Assembly (NCBI RefSeq): GCF_902703175.1
Contig: NZ_CACRYJ010000032.1
Span: 38,011 to 102,010 of the forward strand
DNA: 64,000 nucleotides
From: Occultella aeris
GTDB taxonomy: Bacteria > Actinomycetota > Actinomycetes > Actinomycetales > Beutenbergiaceae
Direction of reading: 5' to 3'
The notes beneath the pieces are model-generated. The model did not search any database and had not been told where the DNA came from. It saw only the letters and a list, made by a program, of their open reading frames with translations. This document shows, piece by piece, positions 7,934 to 16,369 of the stretch. How positions within the stretch are numbered: position 1 is the first letter of the stretch; the number at the start of each line of letters is the position of its first letter. The translations under genes and the position numbers were made by a program.

Positions 7934-9589
7934 ATGCCTGATGGCCCCCTGATCGTTCAGTCCGACAAGTCCCTCCTCCTCGAGATCGACCACGAGCTGG
8001 CCGGCCCGTGCCGCCGCGCCATCGCTCCGTTCGCGGAGCTCGAGCGCGCGCCCGAGCACATCCACACGTACCGGCTTACCCCGCTCGGGCTCTGGAACGC
8101 GCGCGCCGCCGGCCATGACGCCGAGCAGGTCATCAACACGCTGCTCGAGTACTCCCGCTACCCGGTGCCGCACAACCTGCTGGTCGACATCGCCGAGACG
8201 ATGTCCCGGTACGGGCGGCTCCAACTGACCACCCACCCCGCGCACGGGCTCGTGCTCACCGCCACCGACGTCCCCGTGCTGGAGGAGGTGCTGAAGTCCA
8301 AGCGCACCGCCGGCCTGGTCGGCGCCCGGTTGGACGCCAGCACCGTGGTGGTGCACCCGAGCGAGCGCGGCCACCTCAAGCAGGTCCTGGTCAAGCTCGG
8401 CTGGCCCGCCGAGGATCTGGCCGGCTACGTGGATGGCGAGGCCCACGAGATCGGCCTCGAGGAGAACGGGTGGGCCATGCGCACCTACCAGAGCGAGGCC
8501 GTCGAGAGCTTCTGGCACGGCGGCTCCGGTGTGGTGGTGCTGCCCTGCGGCGCCGGCAAGACGATCGTCGGCGCCGCGGCGATGGCGCAGTCCGGGACCA
8601 CCACCCTGATCCTGGTCACGAACACCGTCAGCGCCCGCCAGTGGCGCGACGAACTGGTCAAGCGCACCACCCTCACCGAGGACGAGATCGGTGAGTACTC
8701 CGGCTCCCGCAAAGAGGTCAAGCCGGTCACGATCGCGACGTATCAGGTGCTGACCACACGCCGGAAGGGCGTGTACACGCACCTGGAACTGCTCGACGCG
8801 CGCGACTGGGGCCTGATCCTCTACGACGAGGTGCACCTCCTGCCGGCGCCGATCTTCCGGATGACGGCGGACCTGCAGGCACGCCGTCGGCTCGGCCTGA
8901 CCGCCACCCTGGTGCGCGAGGACGGCCGCGAGGACGAGGTGTTCTCCCTGATCGGGCCGAAGCGTTATGACGCCCCGTGGAAGGACATCGAGGCGCAGGG
9001 CTACATCGCCCCGGCCGAGTGCGTCGAGGTCCGGCTCGACATGCCGCACCACGCCCGGATGGCGTACGCCGTCGCCGAGCCGGAGGACCGGTACCGGATG
9101 GCGGCGACGGCGAAGGGCAAGCTGGACGTGGTGCGTCAGCTGGTCGCCAAGCACGACGGCGAGCAGATCCTGATCATCGGCCAGTACCTCGACCAGCTCG
9201 AGGAGCTCGGCGAGACGGTCGGTGCCCCCGTCATCACCGGCGCCACCACCGTGCCGGAGCGGCAGCGTCTGTTCGCCGCTTTCCGCACCGGGGAGATCAC
9301 CACGCTCGTGGTCAGCAAGGTCGCGAACTTCTCGATCGACCTACCCGAGGCCGCCGTGGCGATCCAGGTGTCCGGTTCGTTCGGCTCCCGCCAGGAGGAG
9401 GCCCAGCGCCTCGGCCGGGTGATGCGCCCCAAGGCCGACGGGCGCACCGCCCACTTCTACGCAGTCGTCACCCGGGACACGGTGGACCAGGACTTCGCCG
9501 CCCACCGGCAGCGGTTCCTGGCCGAGCAGGGGTACGCCTACTCGATCATCGACGCCGAGGACCTCGCGCCCGTCGAGGACGCCGGCTGA
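7934..9589 (+). CDS. XPB/ERCC3-like DNA repair helicase
   Basis: 551 residues, colinear with bacterial XPB. An N-terminal damage-recognition-like domain (residues about 1-175) is followed by the helicase core: Walker A PCGAGKT with Lys209, a DEVH box (LILYDEVHLLP), GLTATLVREDGRE for motif III/RED, and C-terminal motifs VSKVANFSIDLP and EEAQRLGRVMRPK for motifs V and VI. The RED tripeptide typical of XPB is visible as VREDG. Bacterial XPB is a 3'-5' superfamily-2 DNA helicase of uncertain physiological role; some actinobacteria such as Mycobacterium encode it. Start ATG is preceded by GGAAGG. It appears monocistronic. Chromosomal maintenance or repair is inferred from homology. Confidence 0.92.
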   Translation: MPDGPLIVQSDKSLLLEIDHELAGPCRRAIAPFAELERAPEHIHTYRLTPLGLWNARAAGHDAEQVINTLLEYSRYPVPHNLLVDIAETMSRYGRLQLTTHPAHGLVLTATDVPVLEEVLKSKRTAGLVGARLDASTVVVHPSERGHLKQVLVKLGWPAEDLAGYVDGEAHEIGLEENGWAMRTYQSEAVESFWHGGSGVVVLPCGAGKTIVGAAAMAQSGTTTLILVTNTVSARQWRDELVKRTTLTEDEIGEYSGSRKEVKPVTIATYQVLTTRRKGVYTHLELLDARDWGLILYDEVHLLPAPIFRMTADLQARRRLGLTATLVREDGREDEVFSLIGPKRYDAPWKDIEAQGYIAPAECVEVRLDMPHHARMAYAVAEPEDRYRMAATAKGKLDVVRQLVAKHDGEQILIIGQYLDQLEELGETVGAPVITGATTVPERQRLFAAFRTGEITTLVVSKVANFSIDLPEAAVAIQVSGSFGSRQEEAQRLGRVMRPKADGRTAHFYAVVTRDTVDQDFAAHRQRFLAEQGYAYSIIDAEDLAPVEDAG

Positions 9590-9637
9590 CGCCGGGCGTC
9601 CGGGGGTCGACGGCGGCCCGTACGTCGCGCTCGACCC

Positions 9638-10090
9638 TCACCCGGCCTGGCTGGCGGCCTGGTTCGCGCGGGCGCGCATCAGGAAGGCGATCCAGAGCAG
9701 GAAGACCGCGTCGGCGACCGGCACATCATCGGCGATGTCCAGGGTGGGCTTGATCGACCAGAACCCGCCGACGCCGCTGCTGCCGACCCACTGACCGTCC
9801 CGCGTGACCACGTAGGAGCGTCGGAACGCACCCTCCGGTGCGATCTCGTACCGGGTCGTCGGGCCGATGGCGATCACCCAGTTCTGACGCCAGAAACTCG
9901 GCCGGACTGCGCGACATCGCGCCGCCGGTTCGCCCACGATGGTGCCGACGCGCTCGGAGCCGTCCTTGCCGTACTCCCAGGGCACGCCCTCGATGACGAC
10001 CCGTGCCCGTTCGGACCAGAACGACCGGTCCACGTCGGCCACGATCCGCTGATCCAGGAGGACATGGTCGTTGTCCCAGATGGCCTGCAT
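9638..10090 (-). CDS. Hypothetical protein, possibly LURP-one/tubby C2-like
   Basis: 150 residues, no signal peptide and no transmembrane helix of convincing length, although the last 30 residues (PVADAVFLLWIAFLMRA) are hydrophobic. Alternating short beta-type stretches with many Trp and aromatic residues, including QNWVIAIGP, YVVTRDGQWVGSS and FWSIKPTLDIAD, recall the LURP-one/tubby C2-like barrel found in many actinobacterial proteins, but I cannot identify the family firmly. GGTGGATCG precedes the ATG. It converges with the XPB gene and diverges from the GIN-domain lipoprotein gene, so it is likely its own transcript. Function unknown. Confidence 0.65.
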   Translation of the reverse strand: MQAIWDNDHVLLDQRIVADVDRSFWSERARVVIEGVPWEYGKDGSERVGTIVGEPAARCRAVRPSFWRQNWVIAIGPTTRYEIAPEGAFRRSYVVTRDGQWVGSSGVGGFWSIKPTLDIADDVPVADAVFLLWIAFLMRARANQAASQAG

Positions 10091-10242
10091 CGATCCACCC
10101 TGACATGCCGGGCCTGGCTATCCAACCCCTGCTCGTGACCTCCAGGTGCACATCGATTTCCCCGGAGGTCGCCGGCAGTCGCGGACGACCGCCCCTACTG
10201 GGGCACCCTGGGCATCCCGGGGTGCACCTCAGGGTCAGATCG

Positions 10243-10254
10243 GGGGATATCCCC
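10243..10254. promoter_or_regulatory. 12-bp perfect palindrome in a divergent intergenic region
   Basis: GGGGATATCCCC, about 75 bp before the GIN-domain lipoprotein start. GTGCAC-containing inverted copies (AGGTGCAC near 10145 and GTGCACCT near 10222) lie upstream. A dimeric regulator site is plausible; no regulator can be named. Confidence 0.35.
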
Positions 10255-10286
10255 ATGACGCCCGCGAGCCCCGGCTGAGAGGGTGG

Positions 10287-10315
10287 TGGTGGCCCGCTGG
10301 AGGGGCGGGCCACCA
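10287..10315 (+). promoter_or_regulatory. Leader hairpin ahead of the GIN-domain lipoprotein gene
   Basis: A perfect 11-bp stem (TGGTGGCCCGC / GCGGGCCACCA) with a 7-base loop TGGAGGG. It ends 5 bases before the GGAGG ribosome site (10321-10325). No gene on this strand lies just upstream, so it is more likely an mRNA leader element than a terminator. Confidence 0.5.
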
Positions 10316-10329
10316 ACTTCGGAGGAACC

Positions 10330-11046
10330 ATGCACCGCTCGCGCGTCGCCGCCGTCACCGCCATCGCCGGCCTGTCCCTGGTGCTCGTCGGGTGCGGCTC
10401 CGGCTCCGGCCCCCGCGTCACCGAGGAACGCGACGACATCGACGCCGACGTCCACGCCATCGAGCTCGAGGGCAGCGGAGACCTGTTCCTGGAGGTCGGC
10501 GACACCCCGGAACTGCTGGTCACCGCACGCGAGAGCGTGCTGGAGGACGTCAGCACCGAGAACTCCGGCGGCGTGCTCGTCCTGAACGTCGACGGCGGCT
10601 TCCGGCTCTTCGGCGGCATCGGAACGGTGGACTACGAGGTGACCCTGCCCGCGGTCGAGGCGCTGAGCATCTCCGGCGCCGGGTCGATCGACGGCGAGGT
10701 CGCCCCGGGCGAGTCCCTGACCCTGGACATCCGTGGCGCGGGCGACGTCCGGATCGAGGGCGTGGACGTCCAGGACCTGACCGTCACCGTCTCCGGAGCG
10801 GGCAGCGTGGAGCTCGTGGGCACCGCGGTGAACCAGAGCGTGACGATCGACGGTGCCGGCGACTACCTGGCCGGCGACCTGGAGTCCGAGCATGCGGTCG
10901 CGACGGTCTCGGGTGCCGGCAGCATGGACGTCTGGGTGACCGGCACCCTGGACGCCACGGTGTCCGGCGCGGGGGACATCACCCACACCGGCGGGGCCGA
11001 GGTGACCGAGGAGATCAACGGCGCCGGCTCGATCTCGGGCGACTGA
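10330..11046 (+). CDS. GIN-domain (DUF2807) lipoprotein
   Basis: 238 residues with a lipoprotein signal: basic start MHRSRVAAV, hydrophobic core and lipobox LVGC at about residues 21-24. The mature part is a repetitive beta structure with recurring SGAG/GAGxI turns (ISGAGSIDGEV, VSGAGSVELVG, VSGAGDITHTG), typical of the putative auto-transporter adhesin head GIN domain, which forms a right-handed beta solenoid. Such proteins sit at the outer face of the membrane; some are regulated by envelope stress. Start is fixed by GGAGG six bases upstream. The last residues NGAGSISGD finish a solenoid turn, so the protein looks complete. Exact role unknown. Confidence 0.88.
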   Translation: MHRSRVAAVTAIAGLSLVLVGCGSGSGPRVTEERDDIDADVHAIELEGSGDLFLEVGDTPELLVTARESVLEDVSTENSGGVLVLNVDGGFRLFGGIGTVDYEVTLPAVEALSISGAGSIDGEVAPGESLTLDIRGAGDVRIEGVDVQDLTVTVSGAGSVELVGTAVNQSVTIDGAGDYLAGDLESEHAVATVSGAGSMDVWVTGTLDATVSGAGDITHTGGAEVTEEINGAGSISGD

Positions 11047-11249
11047 GCCGCACCACGACGCCTCGGCCACCCACCGCCCGGTCCCACCCGGGAAAGGCCC
11101 GCACGCCGCGACTCAGAACCTGCCGCCCGAAATACACCCGCGTACCCACCTTCTTCAGGCGTCCGGTACTGCGTCACGGAGCCACGAGCGGGCACGCACG
11201 CAGCACGGGGCGGAACGTGCGTCGTCGGACCGGCCGGGTCTGCCGCGAG
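11047..11249. other. Intergenic region between convergent genes
   Basis: About 200 bp between the lipoprotein gene and the oppositely oriented amidotransferase gene. I see no convincing terminator with a strong stem, no RNA gene and no ORF with a ribosome site. Confidence 0.5.
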
Positions 11250-11957
11250 TCAGCCGACCCGGTCGTGGACCGCGAGCACCTGGGCCACGAAGCCCTCGGC
11301 GATCTCGCGGGTCAGGGTCGCCAGTGCGTCCTCGGCGGCGGCCAGGTCGGCGGTGAGCGTGTCGGCGTCCACGTCCTGGTGCGTGGCCGCCCAGCGCTGC
11401 ATGAGCTCCGGGCCCGCCTCGGGGTGGAACTGCACGCCGAGGCCACTGCCGAGCCGGAACGCCTGGAACGGGTACTGGTTCGAGCTGGCGAGCCAGACGG
11501 CGCCCTCGGGCAGGGTCGTGATCGCGTCGGCGTGCATCGACGGCGCCGACACGGTGCGGCCGAGGGCGGTGACCACCCCGCGCAGGACCGGGTCCTCGGC
11601 GGCGTCGGGGCGCAGCCGGAGCTGGATGACCCCACGCTCGGGGCCGATCGGGGCGTCCACGCTCACCTGGCCGCCTCCGGCGGCAGCGAGCACCTGGGCG
11701 CCGAGGCAGATGGCGAGCACCGGCACGTCGTGCTCGATCGCGGCCAGCATGAGGTCACCCTCAGCGGCCAGCCACGGTGCCACCTCGGTGTCGTAGGCGT
11801 TGTTGGTGCCGCCGAGCACGATGAGTCCGTCGAGCTCGGCGGCTGACGGGAGTGCGTCACCGCGGTCCGGTCGGACGATCCGGACCGCGACGTCGGCGAG
11901 CCAGGGCTCGAGCCGGTCGAGGGGTACCGCGTCCTCGTGCTGGATTACGGTCAGCAC
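11250..11957 (-). CDS. Class I glutamine amidotransferase-like protein
   Basis: 235 residues. The nucleophile elbow AICLGAQVLA has Cys84, and the His/Glu pair is in GVQFHPEAG (His177, Glu179), giving the complete triad of class I glutaminases. LIVLGGTNNAYD at residues 45-56 matches the oxyanion region of stand-alone GMP-synthase-like amidotransferases. There is no synthetase domain. Stand-alone members can act in gamma-glutamyl compound hydrolysis (PuuD-like) or other amide transfer; the substrate cannot be told. It diverges from the TPM-domain gene, with a perfect palindrome between them. Confidence 0.87.
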   Translation of the reverse strand: MLTVIQHEDAVPLDRLEPWLADVAVRIVRPDRGDALPSAAELDGLIVLGGTNNAYDTEVAPWLAAEGDLMLAAIEHDVPVLAICLGAQVLAAAGGGQVSVDAPIGPERGVIQLRLRPDAAEDPVLRGVVTALGRTVSAPSMHADAITTLPEGAVWLASSNQYPFQAFRLGSGLGVQFHPEAGPELMQRWAATHQDVDADTLTADLAAAEDALATLTREIAEGFVAQVLAVHDRVG

Positions 11958-12023
11958 GGGCGCGCCCTCGTGGGCGGTGTGCTCGGTGGAGTGCGAACTG
12001 TTCGGTCACTCGATCGAAGGTAC

Positions 12024-12037
12024 CCCAGAATTCTGGG
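12024..12037. promoter_or_regulatory. Perfect 14-bp palindrome between divergent genes
   Basis: CCCAGAATTCTGGG lies between the amidotransferase start (11957) and the TPM gene start (12121), a suitable operator position for either gene. The AT centre in a GC-rich spacer makes it stand out. Confidence 0.45.
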
Positions 12038-12120
12038 TGATCGCTGGGAGCCCCCGCGGGTGGTCAGGACTGCCCGTCAACCTCGTTGCGCGAGCCGGTA
12101 GGAGAGGAGAGGATCAACGG

Positions 12121-14250
12121 GTGACCCGAATCGCCCAGCCGTTGCGCCTGTTCCTCGGCCTGTGCCTAGCGCTGTTCGCCGGCGCAGCGCTGGCCGGCCC
12201 CGCTCTAGCCGAAGCCCCGTTCCGTGTGGAAGGTCACGTGGAGGACCGCACCACCGAGCAGGTGGCCGCCGGGGACGAGGCCGAGATCGAGGCGGCCGCG
12301 GCGCGACTCGCGGAAGGATCCGACCTCGACCTGTTCACGGTCTACGTCGACTCCTTCGACGGCGTGGACGGCCAGGTGTGGGCGGACGAGACCGCCACGA
12401 TGTCCGGCCTCGGCCAGAACGACATCCTGCTCGCGATCGCCGTGGTGGACCGCGAGTACGCGATCTCGATCGGCGCAGACCTCCCGCTCTCGGACTCCCA
12501 GCTGGCGACCGTCGCAGCGGACATCGAGGACGACCTGCGCGTGGACGACTGGAGCGCGGCCGCGATCACTGCGGCGGACGGCTACCTCGACCAGGTGAAC
12601 GGCGGCAGCGGCAGCGCCGTGGTGCCGGTGCTGATCGGTGCCGGGGTGGTCGGTGGCGGCGCGTTCCTGCTGGTGCGCTCCAGCAACAAGCGCAAGCGGC
12701 AGCAGCAGGCGGCGCAGCAGCGCCCAGGCGTGCCGGGTGGCCCCGGCGGGCCGAACGCTCCGGCGCCCGCGAACTCGATCGAGGCGGTGCTGGCCTCGCT
12801 GTCCACTGAGGACCTGGCCACGCGCGCCGGGTCGGCCCTCGTCGGCCTTGACGACGACGTCCGCAGCTCCGAGCAGGAGCTCGGCTTCGCTCAGGCCCAG
12901 TTCGGGCTGCAGTCCACCCAGAACTTCAAGGCCGTCGTCGAGGGCGTCAAGGGCCAGCTCGCCCAGGCGTTCGCACTGCAGCAGCGTCTCGACGACGCGA
13001 CGCCGGAGTCCGAGCCGGAGCGCCGCCAGATCCTGACCCAGATCGTGCTGCTCTGCGACCAGGGCGACAAGGCCCTGGACGCCCAGGCGGAATCGTTCGC
13101 GCAGCTGCGCAAGCTGCAGGACAACGCACCGCAGCTCCTGGACGAGATCAACACCCGTGCCGGTGAGATCGAGGCCAGGATCCCCGCCGCCCAGGCCACG
13201 CTGACCCAGCTGCGGGCCACCTATCCCGAGACCGCTCTCGTCTCCGTCGCCCAAGCCCCCGACCAGGCCGCGCAGCTCCTGGACGCGGCTCGGGACGCCG
13301 TCGCCCAGGGCCGCGAACGTGTGACCGGCAACGACCGCGGCACCGCCGTCGCCTTCGCGCACACGGCTGAGGATGCGCTGGCCCAGGCTGTGACGCTGCT
13401 CGACTCGGTCACGAACGCCCACGACAACCTCAGCCAGGCGGTCCAGCGACTGGACGCCTCGATCGCCTCGATCACTGCCGACGTGGCCGACGCGCAGCGG
13501 CTGGCCCCGCAGGACCCGCAGGTCGGCCCGGCCGCCGAGCGGGCCCGCACCGCGATCGAGGCCGCCACCGCGGCGCGCCAGAAGAACGGAGACCCGCTCG
13601 CCGCGCTCACCGAGATCGTGGCCGCGGAGCAGGCCCTCGACGCCGTCCTCGCCGGGCACCGGGAGGCGACCGAGGTCCGCCAGCGCGCCGTGAGCCAGCT
13701 CGAGAACGGGCTCTCCCGCACCGACGCACTGATCCGCTCGACGAACACCTACATCGAGACCCACCGGGGCGCCGTCGGGGCGAACGCGCGGACCCGGCTC
13801 GCCTCCGCGATCGAGTCCCTGCAGCAGGCCCGTGCGATGTCCGAGTCCGACCCGGTGCAGGCGCTGCGCCTGACCACCGCCGCGTGGCACTCGGCGAAGG
13901 CCGCGCAGGACCTCGCTGCCTCGGACGTGTCCAACTGGGAGCGCAGCCGGAGCCCGTACTCCGGCGGCGGCGGGTACTCCTCGCAGCGCGGCGTCGACCC
14001 GGGCTCGCTGATCCTCGGCGGAATCCTCGGGAACATGTTCGGCGGCAACAGCGGCGGCTACCGCGGTGGTTACGGCGGCCGGGGCGGCTCCTCGTGGGGC
14101 AGTTCCTGGGGCAGCGGCTCCTCATGGGGCGGCGGCAGCTCGCGGAGCAGTTCCCGCAGCCGCTCCAGCAGTTCCCGGTCCAGCGGTTCCCGGCGCTCCG
14201 GCGGCCGCTCCGGCGGCGGCCGGCGTTCCGGCGGGGGCGGGCGCTTCTGA
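12121..14250 (+). CDS. Secreted/membrane-anchored TPM-domain protein with long coiled coil and Gly/Ser/Arg tail
   Basis: 709 residues from a GTG start preceded by GGAGAGGAGAGG. A signal peptide (residues 1-30, ending GPALA-EAPF) leads a TPM domain (about 40-155) with FTVYVDSFDG, WADETATMSGLGQNDILLAIAVVDREY. A transmembrane helix (166-185) is followed by a basic stop RSSNKRKRQQQ. Residues 210-610 are Ala/Gln/Leu-rich with heptad character and predicted coiled coil. The last 90 residues are low-complexity Gly/Ser/Arg with SSWGSGSSWGGG and arginine-serine runs. TPM domains occur in envelope proteins implicated in stress or photosystem repair in other taxa. The topology puts the TPM domain outside and the coiled coil inside, where it could contact the PspA encoded 93 bp downstream; that partnership is inferred. 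Confidence 0.88.
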   Translation: MTRIAQPLRLFLGLCLALFAGAALAGPALAEAPFRVEGHVEDRTTEQVAAGDEAEIEAAAARLAEGSDLDLFTVYVDSFDGVDGQVWADETATMSGLGQNDILLAIAVVDREYAISIGADLPLSDSQLATVAADIEDDLRVDDWSAAAITAADGYLDQVNGGSGSAVVPVLIGAGVVGGGAFLLVRSSNKRKRQQQAAQQRPGVPGGPGGPNAPAPANSIEAVLASLSTEDLATRAGSALVGLDDDVRSSEQELGFAQAQFGLQSTQNFKAVVEGVKGQLAQAFALQQRLDDATPESEPERRQILTQIVLLCDQGDKALDAQAESFAQLRKLQDNAPQLLDEINTRAGEIEARIPAAQATLTQLRATYPETALVSVAQAPDQAAQLLDAARDAVAQGRERVTGNDRGTAVAFAHTAEDALAQAVTLLDSVTNAHDNLSQAVQRLDASIASITADVADAQRLAPQDPQVGPAAERARTAIEAATAARQKNGDPLAALTEIVAAEQALDAVLAGHREATEVRQRAVSQLENGLSRTDALIRSTNTYIETHRGAVGANARTRLASAIESLQQARAMSESDPVQALRLTTAAWHSAKAAQDLAASDVSNWERSRSPYSGGGGYSSQRGVDPGSLILGGILGNMFGGNSGGYRGGYGGRGGSSWGSSWGSGSSWGGGSSRSSSRSRSSSSRSSGSRRSGGRSGGGRRSGGGGRF

Positions 14251-14343
14251 GGCACCACGATCAACCCCTGACCAACGGCAGCACGACCCGTAGATTTGCC
14301 CGTAACACCCACCACGTCTTCGCAGACGATGAAAGGAAACACA

Positions 14344-15195
14344 GTGGCTGAGAAGCAGAGCATCCTCGGGCGCATCGCCCAGTTGACCCGCGCGAACATC
14401 AACTCGCTGATCGACCGCGCCGAGGACCCGGAGAAGATGCTGGACCAGCTGGTCCGGGACTACACGAACAACATCGCCGAGGCCGAGCAGGCTGTTGCTC
14501 AGACGATCGGCAACCTGCGCCTCGCCGAGCAGGACTACAACGAAGACGTCGCTGCCGTTCGGGACTGGGGCAACAAGGCCCTCGCCGCCTCGCAGAAGGC
14601 CGACCAGCTGCGCGGCTCCGGCGACAACGCCGCTGCCGACCGGTATGACAACCTGGCCAAGGTCGCCCTGCAGAAGCAGGTCGGTTTCGAGACCGAGGTC
14701 AAGCAGTCCGAGCCGATCCTGCGCTCGCAGAACGAGGTCGTCGACAAGCTCAAGCACGGTCTCGCCATCATGAAGGACAAGCTCGGCGAGCTCAAGATCA
14801 AGCGCGACCAGCTGGCCGCGCGGGCGAAGACCGCCGAGGCCCAGGCCAAGGTCCAGGACGCCGTCGCCTCGATCAACGTGCTCGACCCCACCAGCGAGCT
14901 GTCCCGGTACGAGGACAACATCCGCCGTCAGGAGGCCCTCGTGGCCGGCAAGGCGGAGATCGCGGCCTCCTCGCTCGACTCGCAGTTCGCCGAGCTGGAG
15001 ATGACTGGTGACGCGCTCGAGGTCGACGCGCGGTTCGCGGCGCTGAAGGCCGGTGCGCTCGGGGCGGCCCCGGCCGCTCCGCAGATCACCGACGAGCCCA
15101 GCGGGTACCAGCCCTCGGCCACGGTCGGTGAGCAGGACTTCGCGGCGGCGCCCGCCGAAGACGGTCAGCCGAGCACCGACGAGCAGCGCTACTGA
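14344..15195 (+). CDS. PspA/IM30 family membrane-stress protein
   Basis: 283 residues from a GTG preceded by AAAGGAAA. Hallmarks are the N-terminal ILGRIAQLTRANINSLIDRAEDPEKMLDQLVRDY, then long alpha-helical coiled-coil segments, as in ESCRT-III-like PspA/IM30/Vipp1 proteins. PspA oligomerises on the inner leaflet and protects membrane integrity. The C-terminal 60 residues are Ala/Pro-rich and likely disordered, longer than in E. coli PspA (222 residues), as usual in actinobacteria. It lies directly after the TPM/coiled-coil gene and is followed by a strong terminator, so both are probably co-transcribed as an envelope-stress module. No PspF-type activator or PspC is nearby. Confidence 0.92.
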   Translation: MAEKQSILGRIAQLTRANINSLIDRAEDPEKMLDQLVRDYTNNIAEAEQAVAQTIGNLRLAEQDYNEDVAAVRDWGNKALAASQKADQLRGSGDNAAADRYDNLAKVALQKQVGFETEVKQSEPILRSQNEVVDKLKHGLAIMKDKLGELKIKRDQLAARAKTAEAQAKVQDAVASINVLDPTSELSRYEDNIRRQEALVAGKAEIAASSLDSQFAELEMTGDALEVDARFAALKAGALGAAPAAPQITDEPSGYQPSATVGEQDFAAAPAEDGQPSTDEQRY

Positions 15196-15234
15196 GGGCT
15201 GTGCAGGACCGCCCGGCGTAGGGCGGAACGAGTT

Positions 15235-15272
15235 GCGTGGGGGCGGCGCCCGGTCCGGGTGCCGCCCCCGCG
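15235..15272 (+). terminator. Strong hairpin terminator after pspA
   Basis: GGGGGCGGC (15239-15247) pairs with GCCGCCCCC (15261-15269), extended by further GC and GU pairs on both sides, about 40 bp after the pspA stop. Confidence 0.7.
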
Positions 15273-15364
15273 TGGTCCCCACGGACCGCGGCGGCGGGCC
15301 GCGGACGCGCGCCGCGGATCGCGCAACCACGGCGGATCGCACCGCCGACCCATAGGGTGTGAGC

Positions 15365-15943
15365 ATGCTCGAGACCCCGACGCCCGCCCCGCGACAGACC
15401 TACCTCCTCGTGGACGGCGAGAACATCGATGCCACCCTCGGGCTGAGCGTCCTGAACCACCGCCCCACGCCGGACGAGCGGCCCCGGTGGGACCGGATCA
15501 CGGACTTCGCGAAGCAGGCCTGGGGGCAGCCCGTGACGGGTCTGTTCTTCCTGAACGCCACCTCCGGCCAGATGCCGATGAGTTTCATCCAGGCGCTGCT
15601 CGCGATGGGTTACCACCCGATCCCGCTCGCCGGCAGTGGCAGCGAGAAGGTTGTCGACATCGGTATCCAGCGCACCCTGGCGGCGCTGGAGGACCGCCAG
15701 GGCGACGTGCTGCTCGCCAGTCACGACGGCGACTTCGTGCCGCAGGTGGAACGACTGCTCGACGGCGATCGCCGGGTCGGCGTGTTGTGTTTCCGTGAGT
15801 TCGTCAGCGCCAAGCTGTCCGAACTGACCGACCGCGGCCTGAGCCTGTTCGACCTCGAGGACGACCTCGGCGCCTTCAACGCGCCGCTGCCGCGGGTGCG
15901 GATCATCCCGCTGGAGGCGTTCGACCCGCTGCGCTACCTGTAG
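15365..15943 (+). CDS. NYN (PIN-like) domain protein
   Basis: 192 residues from the ATG at 15365, which has AGGG at good spacing; a GTG two codons earlier (15359) is possible. YLLVDGENIDATLG near the start and LLASHDGDFVPQVERLL at about residue 118 carry the acidic residues of the NYN/PIN nuclease fold (Asp in VDGENID, paired Asp in SHDGDF). NYN proteins are predicted RNases with a metal-binding acidic pocket. It is preceded by the pspA terminator and followed by a gene-poor, foreign-looking stretch. Substrate and role are not known. Confidence 0.85.
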   Translation: MLETPTPAPRQTYLLVDGENIDATLGLSVLNHRPTPDERPRWDRITDFAKQAWGQPVTGLFFLNATSGQMPMSFIQALLAMGYHPIPLAGSGSEKVVDIGIQRTLAALEDRQGDVLLASHDGDFVPQVERLLDGDRRVGVLCFREFVSAKLSELTDRGLSLFDLEDDLGAFNAPLPRVRIIPLEAFDPLRYL

Positions 15944-16369
15944 CGCGCCGGTCGCTACATGGAGGGCGCCGGTCCGGAACAGCTCGCCACCACGAGCCGA
16001 GCTGCCAGTCGGTGAAGACCGCGCGGCCCGAGGCCCGGACCATATGGAATAGGTCGGGCAGGAACTTCTCGGCCAGGCCGGCGGCCCCGGTATGGTCCAG
16101 GAGGTGATCGGCCAGGACTCGAGCCGGTGCGGCACCTCACCCGGGTCTGCACCCGCATGCCGACGAGGCACAGCGTCAGGGACACGCCGAAGCCTCGGGC
16201 GAGCCAGAGCGGAACCCAGTCCGACGGCCACCATGACGGTCAATCGCCCCGGGGTGGACTGGGCTGCAACTTCGCGCCAGTTTGATACCTGCCGCATTGG
16301 GGTTGACACCCCGCCAGCTCACAGGTCACTGTTATCCCCACATTGGGGTGGCGAACATGGGGGGAGTTT
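15944..16369. other. Gene-poor stretch with apparent protein debris at a low-GC island border
   Basis: No intact gene. On the minus strand from about 16132 down to 15958 there is one open frame without a start that reads like real protein (LADHLLDHTGAAGLAEKFLP and, just after, ASGRAVFTDWQLGSWWRAVP), and upstream fragments in other frames look membrane-like. This suggests a decayed gene with frameshifts. At the right end, TTGACA at 16303-16308 and TGTTAT at 16330-16335 have too long a spacer (21 bp) to call a firm promoter, and a CATTGGGGT motif occurs twice before the metzincin gene. Confidence 0.4.

Noticed and set aside
11991..12005. CGAACTGTTCG as a LexA (SOS) box
   Set aside because: The actinobacterial LexA site is CGAAC-N4-GTTCG; here the spacer is one base, so it does not match.
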